Source: Legionella impletisoli (GTDB lineage Bacteria > Pseudomonadota > Gammaproteobacteria > Legionellales > Legionellaceae). Taken from it: 64,000 nt of DNA. The position numbers were made by a program, and so were the translations under genes. Below, one piece after another: positions 54,143 through 62,104 of the stretch. The notes below the pieces were generated by a model, which saw only the letters and a program-made list of their open reading frames with translations, searched no databases and was not told the origin of the DNA. Location of the stretch: NCBI RefSeq assembly GCF_900639875.1, contig NZ_CAAAIA010000001.1, positions 372,001 through 436,000 of the forward strand, given 5' to 3'. Position 1 is the stretch's first letter; every line of letters starts with the position of its first letter.

Positions 54143-54673
54143 ATGAGCAAAATCATCCTATATATTGCCACTTCCCAGGATGGTTTTATAGCAGATAAAA
54201 CCGGCGATGTTGATTGGTTACCACCCCCCAAAGACGATCACGATTTGGAAATCGTTGGTTATAAAAAATTGATGCAGCGTATCGACATAATTTTGATGGG
54301 AAGACGTGGTTTTAAGCAAATTATAGGTTTTGGCAATTGGGGATGGACTGATAAACAAACTTACGTTTTTAGCAAACAAGATTTAGAAGCACCGATCCCT
54401 TGTATTACAATTACAAAAGATAGTCCAAACCAATTCATACAGAAGATAAGAGAAAACAATAATAATAAAGATATCTGGCTACTTGGCAGCGCTAATCTTG
54501 CAAAAAGCTTTGCTGAAGTCGGGCTAATCGATGAAATAATTCTCACAATCATTCCTCAAACTTTAGGTGAAGGCATACCACTTGGCTTGTCCTTCAACAA
54601 ATTCTATCTAACAAATGAACAGCCCTTGATGGATGGCATGATCCAAAGAATTTATTTAAGGGATCAGCTATGA
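54143..54673 (+). CDS. dihydrofolate reductase family (RibD-C-like) protein
   Basis: 176 residues. Typical start IILYIATSQDGFIADKTGDVDWL, then the NADPH-site stretches ILMGRRGFKQI and IWLLGSANLAKSF, and the end GLIDEIILTIIPQTLGEGIPL. It belongs to the DHFR-like/RibD C-terminal reductase group, not to classical FolA. Cytosolic; substrate unknown. First gene of a three-gene unit, with ATGA overlap to the next gene. Confidence 0.82.
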   Translation: MSKIILYIATSQDGFIADKTGDVDWLPPPKDDHDLEIVGYKKLMQRIDIILMGRRGFKQIIGFGNWGWTDKQTYVFSKQDLEAPIPCITITKDSPNQFIQKIRENNNNKDIWLLGSANLAKSFAEVGLIDEIILTIIPQTLGEGIPLGLSFNKFYLTNEQPLMDGMIQRIYLRDQL

Positions 54674-56109
54674 CACTAAGTTTTGAAAAAATAAGCCTTC
54701 AACATATTGATATTATCTTTAGTTGGCTTGCTGAGCCTTTTGTTCAGGAGTTTTGGGATAATACGCAAGGTCATAAAGACGATATTTTAAATTTTGTTAA
54801 TGGCAGAAAAGAGCCTTCGAATTATTGTGATGGCAAGTATGTTTATTGGATAGCAAGCTGTGATGGTCAACCCTTTGCAATGCTGATGACGATTGAAGAA
54901 ACAGCAGAGGATCACATGGATGACATTAAATTACATTACCTTTCAAAAACAGGTCGTACTTACGGTATCGATTATATGATTGGGAATAAAAATTATTTTG
55001 GCAAAGGCTGCGGCGCCAAAACATTAACAGCATTTCTTGATTTTTTCAGGAAAGAATTCGACGCATCAGCAGATACATTTATAATCGACCCTGCTAGCGA
55101 TAACCCTAGAGCCAAAAATGTCTACATGAAAGCAGGCTTTGAGCATGTTGCTGACTTTGTAATGTCCGGTGATGTTTCTGGCGCTGGTAAACCGCATCAT
55201 TTATTGATTAGACAATTTGAGCCTATCGATGAATCATTTAACATCACCCCTGATCTCGCACGTAAGCTCATAGCCGAGCAATTTCCAGAATATGCTCATT
55301 TACCCATTACATCGGTTGAAAAACAAGGGCACGATAATCGTACATACCGCCTAGGAACAGAAATGTTAATTCGCATGCCAACGGCGGAATCGTATGCTTT
55401 GAAAGTGCCTAAAGAACAAGCTCTGTTACCGAAGCTAGCACCTTACTTAACCATCAGTATTCCTGCTCCAATCAAAATGGGTGCTGCCTCACAAGGTTAT
55501 CCATATCCATTCTCCATTTATAAATGGTTAGACGGAAGGAGTATTAACCTTCTTGTTTTGGATGATGACTGTCTAGAAAAGCTTGCATCTGATTTAGCAA
55601 GGTTTTTAAAAGAGCTGCAAGGCATCAACAATGTTGAGGGACTAGCTCCAGGCCAGCATAATTGGTGGCGAGGCGATCATGTCAGTGTTTACGATAAAGG
55701 CGCTCGAGAACAAATTTCAGAACTATCAACTATTATCGATGAAACTAAAGCGATAAAGCTGTGGGAACAAGCTTGCAAAACAAAATGGAATAAATCCCCT
55801 GTATGGATTCACGGCGATTTTGCAATCAGTAATATGCTGCTTAAAGAGAACGAACTATCCGCTATTATCGATTTTGGTGGTATGGCTTTAGGTGATCCTG
55901 CGTGTGATCTTGTGATTGCCTGGACTTTTCTTAATGGAAAAGCGCGTGACATCTTTTTCCAAGAGATGGACTTAGATGAAAGCACTTGGCTTCGTGCAAA
56001 AGCCTGGGCTTTATGGAAGGCTACTTTCGAATTGTGCCAAATAACAGATAAAAATAGCCCAGAGGCGCTTATGCAAAAAAGAATTATTGAGAATGTAGTA
56101 TATGAATAA
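54670..56109 (+). CDS. GNAT acetyltransferase - APH phosphotransferase fusion
   Basis: 479 residues in two joined enzymes. Residues 1 to about 185 resemble AAC(6')-type acetyltransferases (GIDYMIGNKNYFGKGCGAKTL; FIIDPASDNPRAKNVYMKAGF). Residues about 195-479 are an aminoglycoside/macrolide-phosphotransferase fold: DNRTYRLGTEMLIRMP, catalytic loop WIHGDFAISNMLL, and metal motif AIIDFGGMALGDPACDL. The joint is in frame without a stop. The order is the same as in the bifunctional AAC(6')-APH(2'') enzyme, but the phosphotransferase part looks like the broad COG3173 group, so resistance is not proven. Overlaps both neighbours. Confidence 0.82.
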   Translation: MTLSFEKISLQHIDIIFSWLAEPFVQEFWDNTQGHKDDILNFVNGRKEPSNYCDGKYVYWIASCDGQPFAMLMTIEETAEDHMDDIKLHYLSKTGRTYGIDYMIGNKNYFGKGCGAKTLTAFLDFFRKEFDASADTFIIDPASDNPRAKNVYMKAGFEHVADFVMSGDVSGAGKPHHLLIRQFEPIDESFNITPDLARKLIAEQFPEYAHLPITSVEKQGHDNRTYRLGTEMLIRMPTAESYALKVPKEQALLPKLAPYLTISIPAPIKMGAASQGYPYPFSIYKWLDGRSINLLVLDDDCLEKLASDLARFLKELQGINNVEGLAPGQHNWWRGDHVSVYDKGAREQISELSTIIDETKAIKLWEQACKTKWNKSPVWIHGDFAISNMLLKENELSAIIDFGGMALGDPACDLVIAWTFLNGKARDIFFQEMDLDESTWLRAKAWALWKATFELCQITDKNSPEALMQKRIIENVVYE

Positions 56110-56563
56110 AAATATCCTCGATACTTATCTTGGTGAACTGTCTGATGAAATCAACAAACTCTATGGATACGTTAAAATAGCTGGTGATAATTTTGGTGAA
56201 CCAGCTATTAATTCAGGTCCATGTGGTCCATTTGCCAATGCTTTTTTCAGGCTATGGAATATGAAATTTACTCAAAAAGTACATATCGTGTTTATTATGC
56301 TTAAAAATTCTGATGAATGCTGGCATGTTCTTATACGGTTACCTAATGGGTTGCTTTATGATGGGGGCCACGGAGTTCATAGTGAAGAAAAGTATAGCGA
56401 TAAATTTAATATCGAGGACATGATTGAATATGACTTAGAGCTTTTAGAAAAACGTTCCTATGGCTTAGATCGGGAATACCCTCGTTATTGTCCAGGCTTT
56501 TCTATAATCACTGTCGAGAATTTGATAAATAAATATTTGAGTCTAATTGACAAGCAAGCGTAG
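56102..56563 (+). CDS. hypothetical Cys-His protein, 3' end altered by a RAYT-derived element
   Basis: 153 residues, no named family. GPCGPFANAFFRLW followed by CWHVLIRLPNGLLYDGGHG gives a Cys on a helix and a later His on a strand, with Asp-Gly-Gly near, as in NlpC/papain-like folds. It overlaps the fusion gene by eight bases. The last residues KQA and the stop codon lie inside the deleted RAYT copy that begins at 56552, so the original C-terminus was longer or different. Confidence 0.6.
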   Translation: MNKNILDTYLGELSDEINKLYGYVKIAGDNFGEPAINSGPCGPFANAFFRLWNMKFTQKVHIVFIMLKNSDECWHVLIRLPNGLLYDGGHGVHSEEKYSDKFNIEDMIEYDLELLEKRSYGLDREYPRYCPGFSIITVENLINKYLSLIDKQA

Positions 56564-56904
56564 CCTGGGAGTAGGGCTTTGCCCGTATCCCAGGTTTTCC
56601 CTTTCTTTCAAATTTCAATAAACCACTATAAAATTCCATCCATAGAAAATCCAACTTCATAAATAATCGTGGTTTATTTTCGTAGAGATATTACACCTGG
56701 CGGCACTTATTTTTTTTCTCTTGCTTTGAGAAATCTATCTTCAGCTAAAGAATGGCCTCATTCCAGTTTTTCTCGTATGTCCAAAATGGCGTATTAAAAG
56801 AAAACTGGGGATATGATGATGTCCAAGGAGAATTCGGAGAATGAATGATTGGTGTATGAAAACCTGGGATACGGCCTCTGGCCTACTCCCAGGCTACGCA
56901 GGCT
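56552..56904 (+). mobile_element. internally deleted copy of the RAYT element
   Basis: About 353 bp. Both REP ends and flanks are nearly identical to those of 52404-53103, but the transposase gene goes straight from LALRN to SSAKEWPHSSFSR, losing about 350 bp in frame. A one-base loss soon after ends the frame (MSKMAY and stop). It is non-autonomous, moved if at all by the full copy. Confidence 0.75.
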
Positions 56905-57002
56905 TTTGCGTTTGATTAATCTATAACAAAATTAATCAAAGATAGCACTAATACCAAACCTGCTCATAAATTTTTACTAAACTTATAAATAAGGATATAG
57001 GG

Positions 57003-57026
57003 ATGCAGGGACATAAATATTTATGA
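57003..57026 (+). other. seven-codon leader ORF overlapping the CHAT gene start
   Basis: ATG at 57003 has AAGGA seven bases upstream, the best ribosome site here. It encodes MQGHKYL and its TGA overlaps the CHAT ATG as ATGA. The CHAT start itself lacks a well-placed site, so translational coupling is likely. Confidence 0.45.
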
Positions 57027-59173
57027 GCTTGTATGAAAAAAATTACGAATGGGTTTTTTCATTTAATCCTTCTAGTATTATCTACATAGTTCCTCTAAGC
57101 CAAGACAACGGTAATTTAGTAACTTCTCTCAGCGGATTTAATTGTTCAAATGAGCTATACCCACTATTACAGCTTGTATCAGAACTGCCAAATGATATTA
57201 ATGACCTACTGGAAAGCACATCTAATAATATTAATTACCGTTTGTATAGAGGAGATACCTGCATATTTGTTTGTGAATTAAATCCTGAAGAACAAATGAA
57301 TAAATTTGAAGGTTTTCCTTTTTTATGTTTTTTATCAACTTCAAATACTTATGAAGCAGTAAGTGCTTTTATAAAAAATATTAAACCCAAGCCTATTCAT
57401 ATAACAACCAAACCCAATAGCCACGCAATTAATATAAATAAAATTAAAAAAAATAAATTTAGAAATGAGCTATATAGAATAGCAACATATTTAAACAACA
57501 ATAAAGATACAAATAAAGATCCAAAAATATCTATCCCTAAACAACAAGTTAAAGATATTAGTTTCCTTAAAAATATAGTCCATTACTATCATAATATTAC
57601 AAACCCAAACAGAACTGCCCTAATTTCCCAAGGTATATACTCTAAGAGAAAATTCTATATCCTTCCAAATATGAAGGAAAAATATCAGAAATATATAGCC
57701 AGCTCAGCGAATTTTATTATTGATATAAAAAAAGAGAATGATACTAAATACTCGAAAAATCACTTTATCCTCGCAGTTCCATCATTAAATTCTTCTTTAT
57801 ATAGAGATAAAGAGTTTTTAAAAATGATACAGGACTATTATGGAGTAGAAGTAAAGAAATTTTATGAGAGAACAATAAAAAGATCTGAATATGTAACAGA
57901 ATTAAAAACAGAAGATGAAGGTATTTTAAATGATTTTGCAATATTTAAACTCAGCTCAATTATTTCAAATGATTTGTTTCTATTTACTTCATTATTATCG
58001 ATATTATCTACTGAGAATTTTTCACCCACTTATAGGCTGCCAAACAGCTTAAATCTTAGCCATAGTAAATATGATTGTTTAGTTTCATTAACTAAACAAC
58101 AGCAATTAAATAAAGTTAAAGTGAATAGAGTTTATTCGGAACTAGTAGAGGGTTGGAAAAATAAATTAGATAATTCAATGATTAATTCTATAAATAATTC
58201 TGGTAATAATGGAATAATTGTATCTGACTATCCATTAGAATGGCTTACCTTATCTGGAGTAATTCCACTGAATATCAGTCATAATATCTGTAGAATTAAT
58301 TCATCACCAGGGGATCTTTTAATTCACCAAATTTGTAACCTACATAATTTAATTATACCCCCTTCTTCCTTACAAAATGTATTAGTCATAAGATCTTTTG
58401 AAGCCGATGATCCAATAAAATATTTTCTTGAACAAGCAATACACTCCAGAAAAAATAATGGAATGTTAAGATTTCTTAATATAAATATTGTTGACGTAAA
58501 ATCTGAAAATGAATTTATCGAGGCATTAAGAAATTTTACTGGAAAAATCGTAATTATTGATTGCCACGGTAACCATGGAGGGCATAAAAAGGAAGCTTGG
58601 CTAAATGTTGGTGATGACAAGGTTAACGTATGGAACTTAAAAGCTGATTTTAGAATACCGCCCATATTTCTTTTAAGCGCATGTAGCACTCATCCGATTG
58701 ATGGATCAAACACTAGCGTTGCAAATGGATTAATTTCAACTGGCGCCCATTCTGTTCTTGCTACTTTATTACCTATTAGTGCAGATCACTCGGCTATATT
58801 TATTAGTAAATTTCTTCATTGGATAGATTTTTATCTAGCAATTGATAAGGAAAAACATTCCACATTCACGCTCTGGAGAGACATAGTATCAGACATAATG
58901 AGAAGTATGTACGTTCAGGATATATTAAATTATTTTGAAATTAAAAATCTTATTAATGAAAATCAATCACAAGATATTTTGATAAAAGCCCAAATTAATA
59001 TTATGTATGATAAAAATCCAAATTGGTTTGAAATTGTATTTAGAACATTAGCGGAAGCAAGTGGAAAAAAATATGAGGAATTAGTTACATTGTTTATAAG
59101 AGAGTGTCGATTTTCAGATACTATGCATTATTCTCACTTGGGAAGGCCCGATAAACTAATAGTCATGAACTAG
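57023..59173 (+). CDS. CHAT-domain (caspase-like) protease protein
   Basis: 716 residues, very AT-rich (many Asn, Ile, Lys codons), unlike its neighbours. The C-terminal part (about 450-640) is a CHAT/caspase-like fold: catalytic His in VIIDCHGNHGG, the strand IFLLSACSTH with the catalytic Cys, then GLISTGAHSVLATLLPISAD, the usual CHAT ending. The N-terminal 450 residues are unrecognised. No signal peptide. CHAT proteases act in bacterial self-killing defence systems, often with gasdermins or repeat proteins; no such partner gene lies beside it. A defence role is inferred. Confidence 0.78.
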   Translation: MSLYEKNYEWVFSFNPSSIIYIVPLSQDNGNLVTSLSGFNCSNELYPLLQLVSELPNDINDLLESTSNNINYRLYRGDTCIFVCELNPEEQMNKFEGFPFLCFLSTSNTYEAVSAFIKNIKPKPIHITTKPNSHAININKIKKNKFRNELYRIATYLNNNKDTNKDPKISIPKQQVKDISFLKNIVHYYHNITNPNRTALISQGIYSKRKFYILPNMKEKYQKYIASSANFIIDIKKENDTKYSKNHFILAVPSLNSSLYRDKEFLKMIQDYYGVEVKKFYERTIKRSEYVTELKTEDEGILNDFAIFKLSSIISNDLFLFTSLLSILSTENFSPTYRLPNSLNLSHSKYDCLVSLTKQQQLNKVKVNRVYSELVEGWKNKLDNSMINSINNSGNNGIIVSDYPLEWLTLSGVIPLNISHNICRINSSPGDLLIHQICNLHNLIIPPSSLQNVLVIRSFEADDPIKYFLEQAIHSRKNNGMLRFLNINIVDVKSENEFIEALRNFTGKIVIIDCHGNHGGHKKEAWLNVGDDKVNVWNLKADFRIPPIFLLSACSTHPIDGSNTSVANGLISTGAHSVLATLLPISADHSAIFISKFLHWIDFYLAIDKEKHSTFTLWRDIVSDIMRSMYVQDILNYFEIKNLINENQSQDILIKAQINIMYDKNPNWFEIVFRTLAEASGKKYEELVTLFIRECRFSDTMHYSHLGRPDKLIVMN

Positions 59174-59217
59174 ATTTAAGGCTTATAAACTTATCAATTT
59201 AAACTGATTAGTGCAAA

Positions 59218-59250
59218 GCAAAAAAGAACGTTTAGGGGAACGTTTTTTAT
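59218..59250. terminator. strong hairpin with T run after the CHAT gene
   Basis: AAAGAACGTT, loop TAGGGG, AACGTTTTTT. The stem is flanked by A and T runs, so it can end transcription from both sides: the CHAT gene and the tRNA-Thr gene on the minus strand. Confidence 0.65.
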
Positions 59251-59327
59251 AGAATAAGAGTTAGAGTGCTATGCTCGTGAGATAGTGCCCCCGTAAATGG
59301 GAAAGACCCGAAAACTCTTGCTGCTAC

Positions 59328-59403
59328 TGGTGCCGTTGAGAGGAGTCGAACCTCCGACCTATTGATTACGAATCAATTGCTCTACCAGCTGAGCTACAAC
59401 GGC
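59328..59403 (-). tRNA. tRNA-Thr(CGT)
   Basis: Complete cloverleaf on the minus strand: acceptor GCCGTTG/CAACGGC, D arm GCTC...GAGC, anticodon arm ATTGA-TTCGTAA-TCAAT with anticodon CGT (Thr codon ACG), T arm GGAGG-TTCGACT-CCTCT, encoded CCA. Its 3' end faces the AT-rich CHAT gene, a common place for island insertion, though I find no second copy of its 3' end in the window. Confidence 0.93.
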
Positions 59404-59431
59404 AGTGAGTGCGTGAAGTATATACTTATGT

Positions 59432-60583
59432 TTAGTGTTGATGCAAGACCACGCCTAAGGTCCAATCTGCGCTATTTTGTCCGGGAAGCATGTATATCGG
59501 CTCTTCGGCGTTTAACCCATAGCCGTTAACGATTAATGCATAATAATAGGATGGAAGTAGGCAGTAATTATATAAGAATTCATGATGAGGATTCTGGGTT
59601 GTTAATTCTTGCCATGATTTGTTACAAACTTCTATGTTTCCTTGCTCCAGTAACTCTTCGCTATTAAATTTATCTCCTTCGAAATGAAAGGGTTTATCCT
59701 CTAAGAGAAATTTAATTCCACCTAATACGTACCATTTTTCGGCCTGGTTTTCAGCGAGCGCTGGTTGAACTTTAGTGCTTACTTGATGAACCTCATTGAT
59801 CAGTTTAGAAACATCAGCTTGGCATTCCTGGGCATCGCCTTGACCGGATACCCCACTTGGAAGTTTATAATTATCCGCAAAACAACTTTTCTCATCTAAA
59901 AACTGGTAGGCAAACACCGTTTGACCTAGCCCTAAAAAGCTATGGACAAAAAGCTTTGTTTTTTGGCCATACACATCGACTTCAACTAAATCGTCAGGGT
60001 TGATATTTTCTGTATTTTTTACAGGGAAAACGATTTGAACCGAGGCACCCCCCATATCCATTACACTAACATAGGCTTCGGGCTTATTCTCTTGCAACGT
60101 TTTAAGTTGGTAATTAACCGACAACCAACCAAATAATCCCTCTTCACGCCCAGTAATCGTTTTTGAATCAACCAGCCTCCACTGGGGATGGTGCTTAAAC
60201 CATTGTTTTAATGCGTTGTAATAAGTATCTTGTTTAGGACCTGACAAAAGTCGCATGCCAGCTGTGGCATAAAAATAAACAGGTAAATTGGAAGCCGGGG
60301 CATCAGAAAATAAAATATGTAAATAGGCATTAACCGTATCTTGGCTGGGTTCTAAGGTTGCAAAGCCTGGTCGTATCTTTTTAGACCATATTTCTTGGAT
60401 ATTTATCGGCAAGTTATTTTCGTTGCGCTCAAAGGAATAGATGTGTAATCTGGTTCCAGTGCTTCCTGCATCAACCACTGCAACGCATAAGTCTGGTTTA
60501 CATGCTTGGGTGTTTGGGGTAGACGCTTCAATGTTGCCGAAAAATGAAACAATACAAATCAACAACACAAGCATTCGAGACAT
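59432..60583 (-). CDS. secreted ectonucleoside triphosphate diphosphohydrolase (CD39/GDA1 family)
   Basis: 383 residues from ATG 60583; an upstream in-frame ATG at 60616 would spoil the signal peptide. After the signal (LVLLICIVSFFGNIEAS) all apyrase conserved regions are seen: ACR1 DAGSTGTRLH, ACR2 ATAGMRLL, ACR3 TGREEGLFGWLSVNY (catalytic Glu), ACR4 VMDMGGASVQI, ACR5 near SADWTLG. It hydrolyses NTP and NDP outside the cell. L. pneumophila Lpg1905 is such an enzyme and helps growth in hosts; the same role is inferred. Legionella is one of few bacteria with this family. Confidence 0.88.
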   Translation of the reverse strand: MSRMLVLLICIVSFFGNIEASTPNTQACKPDLCVAVVDAGSTGTRLHIYSFERNENNLPINIQEIWSKKIRPGFATLEPSQDTVNAYLHILFSDAPASNLPVYFYATAGMRLLSGPKQDTYYNALKQWFKHHPQWRLVDSKTITGREEGLFGWLSVNYQLKTLQENKPEAYVSVMDMGGASVQIVFPVKNTENINPDDLVEVDVYGQKTKLFVHSFLGLGQTVFAYQFLDEKSCFADNYKLPSGVSGQGDAQECQADVSKLINEVHQVSTKVQPALAENQAEKWYVLGGIKFLLEDKPFHFEGDKFNSEELLEQGNIEVCNKSWQELTTQNPHHEFLYNYCLLPSYYYALIVNGYGLNAEEPIYMLPGQNSADWTLGVVLHQH

Positions 60584-60705
60584 AAAAAAATCCGTTGTAT
60601 TCGTTATATGGAGCATACATTATGGCTATATTTGTGTCAAATTCTCAACGTAATAAGCATTTCTAATAAAACTCTAGTTCGCTAAAAAAAATCATAGGAT
60701 AACTC

Positions 60706-62100
60706 ATGACAGGCATTGTTTGGTTTCGAAATGATTTAAGACTTGAAGATAACCCAGCCTTGTCGAAAGCGTGTGAAGAACAGGATTGTTTGATTCTTCT
60801 ATACATTCAAGATCCAAATACTCCTTTGACTTTAGGGGATGCTCAAACCTGGTGGCTACATCATTCGTTAGCTTCGTTACAAAAAACATTGCTGTCGCAT
60901 TCATTAACGCTCTGCCTTAAATATGGGGATTCGCTCGCCGTACTTCGCGAGTTTATTAAACTTCATAACGTGACTCATATTTACTGGAATAAAGTGTATG
61001 AACCTGCACATTTAGAGAAAGATACGATAATTGAAGCGTATTTTAAGAAAGAAGGCCTAACGGTTAAGACATATAATGCACATTTATTGATTGAACCAGA
61101 TGACATTAAAACCCAAGAGGGTTCCTTTTATAAGGTATTCACCCCTTTCTGGAAGCAATGCCTCAAAAAAATCCAGGTTCCTAAAGCTAAAACCATATCA
61201 AAATGGCCCGATTCGCCAATTAAGTCTTCTGAGGATTTATCTGAATTAAAATTATTGCCCCAAAGCGCTAACTGGGTCAAAAAGTTTCATAACTATTGGA
61301 CCCCAGGCGAAGAGAGCGCGCAACATCAATTGGAACAGTTTATTAATAACGTTTTAGAAGACTATGCTGTTAAACGGGATAAACTAGATGTTAACGCTAC
61401 TTCAAAGCTATCTCCCCATCTTCATTTTGGCGAAATTGGGCCTCGTCAACTTTGGCGTGCAATGGAAATGGCTCGAAATGATTCACGTATTAATGATAAA
61501 GCGATCGATAAATTTTTAGCAGAAGTTGGTTGGCGAGAATTTTCTTATTATCTTCTGTATCATTTTCCTAAATTGCCAAAAAAAAATGTTCAATCCAAAT
61601 TTGATGATTTCCCATGGGAGGAAGACGTTGAGGCATTAAAGCGATGGCAACAAGGTCAAACGGGATATCCCATTGTGGACGCAGGTATGCGTGAGCTTTG
61701 GGAAACAGGCTTTATGCATAACCGTGCTCGAATGATTGTGGCTTCTTTCCTCACGAAAGACTTAATGATTGATTGGCGAAAAGGAGCGGATTGGTTTTTA
61801 CATACCTTGCTTGATGCCGATTTAGCTAATAATTCCATGGGGTGGCAATGGGTCGCTGGTTCTGGGGCAGATGCCGCTCCTTTTTTTAGAATTTTTAACC
61901 CAGTCTTACAAAGTGGGAAATTTGATCCAAATGGCGAATACATCAAACAATGGGTTCCCGAGCTTCGTGACATCCCGACCAAATGGATTCATACCCCTTG
62001 GAAATTTGACCAAAAAATACCTGATTACCCTGAACCCATTGTGAATCATCAAGAGGCTAGAAAACTAGCATTAGAACGCTATCAAGAAATAAAAGATTAG
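60706..62100 (+). CDS. phrB: deoxyribodipyrimidine photolyase
   Basis: 464 residues. Light-driven repair of cyclobutane pyrimidine dimers with FAD and an antenna cofactor. Start GIVWFRNDLRLEDNPAL (photolyase N-domain). The FAD-binding C-domain has TSKLSPHLHFGEI, EVGWREFSYYLLYHFP, GYPIVDAGMRELWETGFMHN and NSMGWQWVAGSGADAAPFFR, all typical of class I CPD photolyases. Start 60706 has AGGA seven bases upstream. Convergent with comEC, four bases apart. Confidence 0.93.
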   Translation: MTGIVWFRNDLRLEDNPALSKACEEQDCLILLYIQDPNTPLTLGDAQTWWLHHSLASLQKTLLSHSLTLCLKYGDSLAVLREFIKLHNVTHIYWNKVYEPAHLEKDTIIEAYFKKEGLTVKTYNAHLLIEPDDIKTQEGSFYKVFTPFWKQCLKKIQVPKAKTISKWPDSPIKSSEDLSELKLLPQSANWVKKFHNYWTPGEESAQHQLEQFINNVLEDYAVKRDKLDVNATSKLSPHLHFGEIGPRQLWRAMEMARNDSRINDKAIDKFLAEVGWREFSYYLLYHFPKLPKKNVQSKFDDFPWEEDVEALKRWQQGQTGYPIVDAGMRELWETGFMHNRARMIVASFLTKDLMIDWRKGADWFLHTLLDADLANNSMGWQWVAGSGADAAPFFRIFNPVLQSGKFDPNGEYIKQWVPELRDIPTKWIHTPWKFDQKIPDYPEPIVNHQEARKLALERYQEIKD

Positions 62101-62104
62101 AAAC

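Noticed and set aside
59174..59404. attachment-site duplication of the tRNA-Thr 3' end flanking the CHAT gene
   Set aside because: No second copy of the tRNA-Thr 3' sequence was found by eye in the window, so insertion at this tRNA is not supported.
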